Source: Acetofilamentum sp.
GTDB lineage: Bacteria; Bacteroidota; Bacteroidia; Bacteroidales; JAFGUD01
DNA: 29,478 nucleotides
Direction of reading: 5' to 3'
Assembly: GCA_020722645.1 (NCBI GenBank)
Contig: DYKL01000011.1
Coordinates: forward strand, 1 to 29,478
The notes under the pieces were generated by a model that saw nothing but the letters and a program-made list of their open reading frames with translations, was not told the origin of the DNA and did not search any database. A program made the translations under genes and the position numbers. Shown in pieces: positions 23,624 through 29,478 of the stretch; position 1 is the first letter of the stretch; each line of letters starts with the position of its first letter.

Positions 23624-24961
23624 ATGAAACGATTTATCGAAATTATTAAAACGATATATAAAATTGAAGACCTGAGAAATAAAATTCTTATTACCTTAGG
23701 TTTTATTTTGGTTTACCGTTTCGGTGCACATGTTGTGCTTCCGGGACTTGACCCAATGCAGTTAGAAAATCTTCAGCAACAATCAAGCACCGGTCTTATG
23801 TCTTTATTAAATATGTTCTCCGGTGGGGCGTTTGCCAATGCTTCAATTTTTGCTCTGGGAATCATGCCATATATTTCTGCTTCTATTGTAGTTCAACTGC
23901 TTGGAATGGCTGTACCTTATTTCCAAAAACTACAGAAAGAAGGCGAAAGCGGAAGAAAGAAAATGAATCAGATTACAAGATATTTAACTATTCTTATTTT
24001 GATTTTCCAAGCTCCGGCTTATTTAGCAAATTTACATTATCAATTACCTCCGTCTGCATTTGTTATATCAGGTTTCTGGGGGTTTAACCTGCCTTCCGTA
24101 ATTATTCTTACTGCCGGTACTATTTTTGTAATGTGGCTCGGCGAAAAAATTACTGATAAAGGTATCGGAAACGGTATATCATTACTTATAATGATAGGTA
24201 TCATCGCCAGACTTCCTTCTGCTTTATTCTATGAATTTGGTGCCAGACTGGAAGCTCAAGGTGGCGGACTTGTTGCATTTTTAGTTGAAATGGTGATTTT
24301 ATTTATTGTCTTCGTCTTTGCTATTGCTTTAATTCAGGCTGTTAGAAAAGTTCCTGTTCAATATGCTAAAAGAATTATTGGAAATAAACAATACGGTGGT
24401 GTCCGTCAGTATTTACCCTTAAAGTTGAATGCTGCCGGTGTTATGCCTATTATCTTTGCACAGGCTTTAATGTTTATTCCTTTAATGTTGGCTGGTTTTA
24501 AATCTGATGCATTATCTGGTATAGGTGCTGCTTTTTCTGATATTACAGGATTTTGGTATAACTTTGTTTATGCCATAATGATAATTTTATTTACTTATTT
24601 TTATACTGCAGTAATTATCAACCCAACTCAAATGGCAGAGGAATTAAGAAAAAACGGTGGCTTTATTCCGGGAATCAAACCCGGCAAAAAAACCGTAGAA
24701 CATTTAGACTCTATTATGTCTAAAATTACTCTTCCCGGCTCTATATTTTTGGCTATTATTGCCATTATGCCGGCTTTCGCAATGATAGCAGGAGTTAATA
24801 GAGATTTCGCCTATTTTTATGGTGGTACTTCTTTACTGATTCTTGTAGGGGTTGTGCTTGATACTTTACAACAAATCGAAAGCCACATGCTTATGAGACA
24901 CTATGATGGTCTTATGAAAGGTGGTAAATTGACAGGTAGAAGCGGTTCTGCTGCTTTATAG
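23624..24961 (+). CDS. secY: Preprotein translocase subunit SecY
   Basis: A 445-residue inner-membrane protein forming the Sec channel with SecE and SecG. About ten transmembrane segments are seen. Family segments include YRFGAHVVLPGLDP near the first helix, GIMPYISASIVVQLL, GNGISLLIMIGI and RQYLPLKLNAAGVMPIIFA. It occupies its conserved place between rplO and map; adk, often next to it, is missing. Confidence 0.97.
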   Translation: MKRFIEIIKTIYKIEDLRNKILITLGFILVYRFGAHVVLPGLDPMQLENLQQQSSTGLMSLLNMFSGGAFANASIFALGIMPYISASIVVQLLGMAVPYFQKLQKEGESGRKKMNQITRYLTILILIFQAPAYLANLHYQLPPSAFVISGFWGFNLPSVIILTAGTIFVMWLGEKITDKGIGNGISLLIMIGIIARLPSALFYEFGARLEAQGGGLVAFLVEMVILFIVFVFAIALIQAVRKVPVQYAKRIIGNKQYGGVRQYLPLKLNAAGVMPIIFAQALMFIPLMLAGFKSDALSGIGAAFSDITGFWYNFVYAIMIILFTYFYTAVIINPTQMAEELRKNGGFIPGIKPGKKTVEHLDSIMSKITLPGSIFLAIIAIMPAFAMIAGVNRDFAYFYGGTSLLILVGVVLDTLQQIESHMLMRHYDGLMKGGKLTGRSGSAAL

Positions 24962-24964
24962 AAT

Positions 24965-25765
24965 ATGATTGTTTTAAAATCTGACAAAGAAATCGAACTC
25001 ATTCGAAAAAGTAATATTCTTCTCGGAAAAGCTCATGGCGAAGTTGCCAGAAACATTGCTCCGGGAGTAAAAACTATTGTTCTTGATAAAATTGCGGAAG
25101 AATTTATTAGAGATAACGGAGGTATTCCTGCTTTTCTTAATTACAGAGGTTTTCCGAACACTTTATGTGTCTCCGTAAATGATACTGTTGTTCACGGAAT
25201 TCCTTCTAATTATGAGATTAAAGAAGGCGATATAGTTTCTGTTGATTGCGGAACTATACTTGATGGATATTATGGCGATTCTGCATTTACTTATGCTGTT
25301 GGTGAAGTAGATGAAAATACAAAAAGACTGATGAAAACAACTTTGGTCTCTCTGTATAAAGGCATTGAAGCAGCAAAAATTGATAACAGGCTGGGGGATA
25401 TTGGCTTTGCTGTTCAAAGTTATGCCGAAGAAAATGGTTGCTCTGTCGTCAGAGAGATGACAGGTCACGGAATTGGACGTAAATTACACGAAGACCCTTC
25501 GGTTCCAAACTACGGCAGAAGAGGAAACGGTAAAAAGTTAAAACACGGAATGACTATTGCCATTGAGCCAATGATAAATTTAGGCAGTTATAACATTTTT
25601 TTCGAAAAAGACGGTTGGACAACCAAAACATCTGATGGTTCGTTATCTGCTCATTATGAGCTTTCTATTGCTATAAAAGATAAAGGCACAGATATTTTAT
25701 CAACATTTGAATACATTTACGAAGCAATTGATAAGAACAAAAATATAAACGCACCAAGATTATAA
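24965..25765 (+). CDS. map: Type I methionine aminopeptidase
   Basis: A 266-residue cytosolic metalloprotease that removes the initiator methionine from new proteins. The five metal ligands are present: Asp94, Asp105, His168, Glu201 and Glu232. His77 in the substrate pocket is also conserved. No extra zinc-finger extension is present. It starts 3 bp after secY and ends 2 bp before infA. Confidence 0.96.
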   Translation: MIVLKSDKEIELIRKSNILLGKAHGEVARNIAPGVKTIVLDKIAEEFIRDNGGIPAFLNYRGFPNTLCVSVNDTVVHGIPSNYEIKEGDIVSVDCGTILDGYYGDSAFTYAVGEVDENTKRLMKTTLVSLYKGIEAAKIDNRLGDIGFAVQSYAEENGCSVVREMTGHGIGRKLHEDPSVPNYGRRGNGKKLKHGMTIAIEPMINLGSYNIFFEKDGWTTKTSDGSLSAHYELSIAIKDKGTDILSTFEYIYEAIDKNKNINAPRL

Positions 25766-25767
25766 AT

Positions 25768-25986
25768 ATGTCAAAACAACAATCAATTCAAAAAGACGGA
25801 GTTGTGGTTGAAGCACTTGCTAATGCCAGATTTCGTGTAGAACTTGAAAACGGTCGGGTAATTCTTGCTCACTTAGCCGGAAGAATGAGATTGCATTATA
25901 TCAGAATTTTGCCCGGAGATAAAGTAACTGTCGAATTATCCCCATACGACTTGGATAAAGGAAGAATTATTTTTAGACATAAATAA
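25768..25986 (+). CDS. infA: Translation initiation factor IF-1
   Basis: A 72-residue OB-fold (S1-like) factor that occupies the ribosomal A site during initiation. EALANARFRVELENGRVILAH and the KVTVELSPYDLDKGRI tail are diagnostic. It lies 2 bp after map. Confidence 0.96.
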   Translation: MSKQQSIQKDGVVVEALANARFRVELENGRVILAHLAGRMRLHYIRILPGDKVTVELSPYDLDKGRIIFRHK

Positions 25987-25989
25987 TTT

Positions 25990-26020
25990 TTTGATATTTA
26001 AAAGAAAAAATATACTTTTG
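25990..26020 (+). promoter_or_regulatory. Internal promoter before rpmJ
   Basis: TTTG (25990-25993), 19 nt, then TACTTTTG (26013-26020) fit the Bacteroidota consensus fully. The -7 region shares the 11-mer ATACTTTTGCA with the rpsL promoter at 11083-11093. It begins 3 bp after the infA stop codon and lies 39 nt before the rpmJ start, so it can drive rpmJ through rplQ, including rpoA, separately from the main promoter. Confidence 0.72.
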
Positions 26021-26059
26021 CAGACTTTAATTTTTTAATTACAATAAACACAGAAAATA

Positions 26060-26176
26060 ATGAAAGTAAGAGCATCAATCAAAAAGAGAAGCCCGGAATG
26101 TAAAATCGTTAAACGTAAAGGGCGTTTATATGTTATTAACAAAAAAAATCCGAAATTTAAACAAAGACAAGGATAA
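26060..26176 (+). CDS. rpmJ: 50S ribosomal protein L36, zinc-independent form
   Basis: A 38-residue protein starting MKVRASIKKRSPECKIVKRK and ending NPKFKQRQG, which is L36. Only one cysteine (Cys14) is present and the zinc ribbon ligands are absent, so it is the C-minus form. It is the first gene after the internal promoter at 25990-26020. Confidence 0.95.
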   Translation: MKVRASIKKRSPECKIVKRKGRLYVINKKNPKFKQRQG

Positions 26177-26197
26177 TAAATTAAAATTATACAAATT

Positions 26198-26578
26198 ATG
26201 GCACGTATAGTAGGTATAGATTTACCCAAAAATAAGCGAGGCGAAATCGGTCTGACTTATATATTTGGAATCGGAAGAACAACCGCAAAAAAAATATTGG
26301 AAAAAGCCGGTGTTGATATGTCAATAAAAGTTAAAGATTGGACTGACGAACAAGTATCTGAAATTCGCAGAATTATTATTGAAGAATATACAGTAGAAGG
26401 AGCTTTACGTACAGAGATTACAATGAACATAAAACGCCTTGGTGATATTGGTTCATACAGAGGTATAAGACACAGAGTTGGTTTGCCTGTCAGAGGTCAA
26501 AGAACCAGTACAAATGCTAGAACTCGTAAAGGTCGTAAAAGAACTGTCGCTAACAAAAAGAAAGCACCTAAAAAATAA
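26198..26578 (+). CDS. rpsM: 30S ribosomal protein S13
   Basis: A 126-residue S13 in the subunit head, contacting L5 and P-site tRNA. MARIVGIDLPKNKRGEIGLT and the helix-two-turn-helix region, then RGIRHRVGLPVRGQRTSTNA with a basic tail, identify it. It opens the alpha-operon part of the cluster. Confidence 0.97.
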   Translation: MARIVGIDLPKNKRGEIGLTYIFGIGRTTAKKILEKAGVDMSIKVKDWTDEQVSEIRRIIIEEYTVEGALRTEITMNIKRLGDIGSYRGIRHRVGLPVRGQRTSTNARTRKGRKRTVANKKKAPKK

Positions 26579-26619
26579 TCTTTACACATTTAACTGAATA
26601 AAAAGAAAATAAACAGGAA

Positions 26620-27012
26620 ATGGCAAAAAATACAAAAGTTACTAAAAAAAGAAGAAAAGTTGTCGTTGAAGCATTAGGTGAGGCTCATATCCACTCATCT
26701 TTCAATAACATCATTATCACCTTGACCAACGGACAAGGACAAACAATAAGTTGGTCTTCTGCAGGTCGTAAAGGATTCAGAGGTTCCAAAAAGAACACTC
26801 CTTACGCCGCTCAAGTTGCAGCAACTGATGCCGGACAAGAAGCTTTTAATCTTGGATTGAGAAGAGTTAAAGTTTTCGTTAAAGGCCCCGGAAACGGTAG
26901 AGAAGCTGCTATTCGTTCTATCGCTTCGGTTGGTATCGAAGTTAATGAAATAGTTGATGTTACGCCAATACCTCATAATGGCTGTAGACCTCCTAAAAGA
27001 AGAAGAGTTTAA
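26620..27012 (+). CDS. rpsK: 30S ribosomal protein S11
   Basis: A 130-residue S11 of the small-subunit platform. SFNNIIITLTNGQGQTISWS and the C-terminal VTPIPHNGCRPPKRRRV are diagnostic. Spacing to rpsM (41 bp) and rpsD (20 bp) is normal. Confidence 0.97.
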   Translation: MAKNTKVTKKRRKVVVEALGEAHIHSSFNNIIITLTNGQGQTISWSSAGRKGFRGSKKNTPYAAQVAATDAGQEAFNLGLRRVKVFVKGPGNGREAAIRSIASVGIEVNEIVDVTPIPHNGCRPPKRRRV

Positions 27013-27032
27013 TTTTATTAAAATATAATATA

Positions 27033-27641
27033 ATGGCTAGATATACAGGACCACAAACTAAAATTTCGAGACGATTCGGAGAACCTCTATACGGACCGGA
27101 TAAGTATTTAGAAAGAAAAAATTTCCCTCCCGGAATTCACGGTAAACTGAAAAAAAGAAAAAAATTATCTGTGTATGGTACACAGCTTAATGAAAAACAA
27201 AAAGCTAAATACATTTACGGTGTGCTTGAAAGACAATTCAGAAAAACTTTCGTCAAAGCCGCAAATACAAAAGGCGTTACCGGTGAAGTTTTACTTCAGT
27301 TATTGGAAAGTAGATTAGATAACGTCGTTTATCGTATGGGAATTGCACCTTCAAGAAGAGCTGCAAGACAATTGGTTGGACATAAACATATTCTCGTTAA
27401 CGGCGAAATTTGTAATATACCTTCTTTTGAAATCAAAGAAGGAGACATCATAAGTATTCGTCAAAAATCAAAATCTCTTGAAGTTATTGCTGACTCTATA
27501 TCAAGAGGCAAAGCAACAAAATATTCTTGGATTGAATGGGATAACAATTTAATGACTGGTAAATTTTTAAACAGACCGGCAAAAGAAGAAATTCCGGAAA
27601 ATATTAACGTACAACTTATTGTTGAACTTTATTCTAAATAA
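27033..27641 (+). CDS. rpsD: 30S ribosomal protein S4
   Basis: A 202-residue S4, a primary 16S-binding assembly protein; in Escherichia coli it represses the alpha operon. The N-terminus lacks the cysteine zinc knuckle found in some relatives. The S4 RNA-binding domain (about 95-155) holds RLDNVVYRMGIAPSRRAARQ and the HKHILVNGE turn. A terminator-like hairpin follows the gene at 27648-27674. Confidence 0.97.
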   Translation: MARYTGPQTKISRRFGEPLYGPDKYLERKNFPPGIHGKLKKRKKLSVYGTQLNEKQKAKYIYGVLERQFRKTFVKAANTKGVTGEVLLQLLESRLDNVVYRMGIAPSRRAARQLVGHKHILVNGEICNIPSFEIKEGDIISIRQKSKSLEVIADSISRGKATKYSWIEWDNNLMTGKFLNRPAKEEIPENINVQLIVELYSK

Positions 27642-27647
27642 ACAATT

Positions 27648-27674
27648 CTGTTGTTTTACTGCAACAGTTTTTAT
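27648..27674 (+). terminator. Terminator-like hairpin between rpsD and rpoA
   Basis: CTGTTG (27648-27653) pairs with CAACAG (27662-27667), closed by a loop of 8 nt, and is followed by TTTTTATTATA. The stem is short (6 bp), so it may be a leaky terminator or attenuator setting the ratio of rpoA to ribosomal protein transcripts. Confidence 0.45.
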
Positions 27675-27697
27675 TATACAAAAAACAAATAAGATAT

Positions 27698-28699
27698 ATG
27701 GCAATTTTAGACTTCCAAAAACCCGATAAAGTTATACAACTCCAAGCCGATGTTTTTTTCGGTAAATTCGAATTTAGTCCATTAGAACCCGGATTTGGAA
27801 TGACTATTGGTAATGCTATTCGTCGAATTTTATTATCTTCGCTCGAAGGCTATGCTATTACCAGAATCAAAATCGACGGGATTGACCACGAATTCAGTAC
27901 TATTACAGGCGTTGTTCAAGACCTTACAGAAATTGTTCTCAATCTTAAACAAATAAGATTCCGTAAAAGAACTGCTGATGATGAACTTGAAGGGGAAAAG
28001 GTTTTTGTTACTGTGTCGGGGCAAGAAGAATTGAAAGCCGGATATTTAGATAACTTTTTATCAAACTTTGAAGTTATTAACAAAGATCTTTTAATCTGTA
28101 ATATCGAACCTTTTGTTAAATTACAACTTGAAATTGACGTCGAAAAAGGTAGAGGTTATGTGCAGGCTGAAGAAAACGAAGTTGATGAAATGTCCTTTGG
28201 CGTTATTCCGATTGATTCTATCTTTACTCCGATTACTAATGTAATGTTCAAAGTTGATAATTTTCGTGTTGGCAGAAAAACAGACTATGAAAAATTAATA
28301 ATTGAAATTCAAACTGACGGTTCTATTCATCCTAAAGATGCCTTAAAAGAAGCCGCCAAAATTTTAATTTATCATTTTATGCTGTTTTCTGACGAAAAAA
28401 TAACTATTGAAACCGAAGAAAAGAAAAAAACTCAGGAATTTGACGAAGAATTTTTACGTATTCGCCAACTTTTGAAGAAAAAATTAGTTGATTTAGATCT
28501 TTCTGTCAGAGCTTTGAATTGTTTGAAGAGTGCTGATGTTCATACCGTTGGAGATTTGGTTACTTTTCACAAAGAAGATTTGCTGAAATTCAGAAACTTT
28601 GGTAAAAAATCATTATCCGAACTTGAATTGTTGCTTGAAACTCTAAATCTAGAATTTGGAATGGAAACAAACAAGTATAATTTAGATGAAGACGAATAG
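27698..28699 (+). CDS. rpoA: DNA-directed RNA polymerase alpha subunit
   Basis: A 333-residue alpha subunit that nucleates core polymerase assembly. The N-terminal dimerisation domain (about 1-235) contains PLEPGFGMTIGNAIRRILLS. A linker leads to the C-terminal domain (about 255-325), where SVRALNCLKSADVHTVGDL and GKKSLSELE are conserved, including the arginine and asparagine equivalent to Arg265 and Asn268 of Escherichia coli that bind promoter DNA. It follows a terminator-like hairpin. Confidence 0.97.
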   Translation: MAILDFQKPDKVIQLQADVFFGKFEFSPLEPGFGMTIGNAIRRILLSSLEGYAITRIKIDGIDHEFSTITGVVQDLTEIVLNLKQIRFRKRTADDELEGEKVFVTVSGQEELKAGYLDNFLSNFEVINKDLLICNIEPFVKLQLEIDVEKGRGYVQAEENEVDEMSFGVIPIDSIFTPITNVMFKVDNFRVGRKTDYEKLIIEIQTDGSIHPKDALKEAAKILIYHFMLFSDEKITIETEEKKKTQEFDEEFLRIRQLLKKKLVDLDLSVRALNCLKSADVHTVGDLVTFHKEDLLKFRNFGKKSLSELELLLETLNLEFGMETNKYNLDEDE

Positions 28700-28745
28700 T
28701 TTTCGAACTTTGTATTTATTTTTAAACACCTAACAAAAAAATAAG

Positions 28746-29318
28746 ATGAGACATAATAATAAGACAAATGCTTTAGGAAGAACTGCCTCACATAGAAAGG
28801 CAATGATATCAAATATGGCAAATTCTCTTGTAAAACACAAAAGAATTAAAACAACAGTTGCCAAAGCAAGAGTTTTACGCCGTTTTATCGAACCTATTAT
28901 TACAAAAGCAAAAAACGACACTACACACAGCCGTAGATTAGCTTTCAAATATTTTCAAGATAAAGTAGCTGTTACTGAACTTTTCAGAATTGTAATGCCT
29001 AAGGTTGGGCAAAGAGAAGGAGGTTATACCAGAATTTTAAAAACAGGTCACAGAATTGGTGATAATGCCGAAATGTGTATAATCGAACTTGTTGATTTTA
29101 ACATTACTTATAATTTGAAAGATGGTAAAAAAACAGCTTCTAAACGTCGTTCAAGAAGAGGTACAGGTACTAAAAAAGCTGAAACTGAAACTGTAGTTGT
29201 TGATAACAATATTGAAGAAGTTAAGAAAAATGTTGAACAAACTTCTGAAATAGTTGAAGAAACAAAAGAAGAAGTTAAAAATGATATTGAAGAAACAAAA
29301 GAAGAAACAAAAGAATAA
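28746..29318 (+). CDS. rplQ: 50S ribosomal protein L17 with charged C-terminal extension
   Basis: A 190-residue L17. The ordinary core (about 1-120) contains NNKTNALGRTASHRKAMISN and MPKVGQREGGYTRILKTGHR. After about residue 140 a low-complexity tail rich in Glu, Lys, Val and Thr follows, with repeated EETKEE units. Extended L17 tails are known in Bacteroidota. It is the last gene of the superoperon and is followed by an intrinsic terminator. Confidence 0.96.
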   Translation: MRHNNKTNALGRTASHRKAMISNMANSLVKHKRIKTTVAKARVLRRFIEPIITKAKNDTTHSRRLAFKYFQDKVAVTELFRIVMPKVGQREGGYTRILKTGHRIGDNAEMCIIELVDFNITYNLKDGKKTASKRRSRRGTGTKKAETETVVVDNNIEEVKKNVEQTSEIVEETKEEVKNDIEETKEETKE

Positions 29319-29364
29319 TTTTTCATTCATACAAAAATAGAATGAGTTTTCATAGTTGTTTATT

Positions 29365-29396
29365 AAGCCCCTTTTCGGGGCTTTTCTATTTTTATT
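29365..29396 (+). terminator. Intrinsic terminator after rplQ
   Basis: AAGCCCC (29365-29371) and GGGGCTT (29377-29383) form a 7-bp perfect stem with a TTTTC loop, followed by a T-rich tract TTCTATTTTTATT. This ends the ribosomal superoperon. The remaining 80 bases to the window edge show no supported gene. Confidence 0.85.
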
Positions 29397-29478
29397 AGCT
29401 ATGTCTATTGGTTTCTTTGCTTCTTTAAAACGGAACTTACTTTTAAAAAGCGTGGATTTACAGGGCTTTGCTGCTGAT

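Noticed and set aside
29401..29478. Possible start of a new gene at the right edge
   Set aside because: ATG at 29401 opens 26 codons to the edge, but the peptide MSIGFFASLKRNLLLK is not recognised and no promoter is seen. This is too short to support.

Overview
The window looks like a chromosomal fragment from a low-GC member of the Bacteroidota, most likely Bacteroidales-like and anaerobic or microaerobic. Three things point there. The promoters match the Bacteroidota form TTTG-N19/20-TAnnTTTG instead of the sigma70 form. Start codons are mostly preceded by A/T-rich sequence with no Shine-Dalgarno motif. Ribosomal proteins S12, S14, L17 and L36 have the forms usual in that phylum. No species is claimed.

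Region 1 (about 1-4478) is a five-gene plus-strand cluster: a PLP aminotransferase, then the 2x[4Fe-4S] ferredoxin-like, alpha, beta and gamma subunits of a 2-oxoacid:ferredoxin oxidoreductase (KOR/VOR type). Together they could turn an amino acid into its 2-oxoacid and then into acyl-CoA with reduced ferredoxin, or run the reverse. The cluster ends in a long inverted repeat shared with the convergent minus-strand gene for a sodium:alanine/glycine symporter (AgcS family, 4479-6287). That symporter has an unusual secreted N-terminal domain.

Region 2 (6288-11128) is the accessory part. A 998-residue membrane sensor (two TM, HAMP-like, GAF, two PAS, long coiled coils) has no recognisable kinase, cyclase or chemotaxis output. 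It sits 11 bp upstream of a complete H-NOX heme protein whose key residues fall at the canonical positions (His102, Pro115, Tyr131/Ser133/Arg135). Position 140 is Leu, which predicts an NO-selective sensor. The pair is flanked by two gene-free stretches of more than 600 bp. These carry short dispersed repeats, some shared between both sides, and a GC-rich palindrome.

Region 3 (11129-29318) is the fused str-S10-spc-alpha ribosomal superoperon: rpsL, rpsG, fusA, rpsJ, then rplC through rplQ with secY, map, infA and rpoA, in conserved order. tuf and adk are absent. A strong promoter lies before rpsL, a second internal one before rpmJ, terminator-like hairpins lie in two spacers, and a clear intrinsic terminator follows rplQ.
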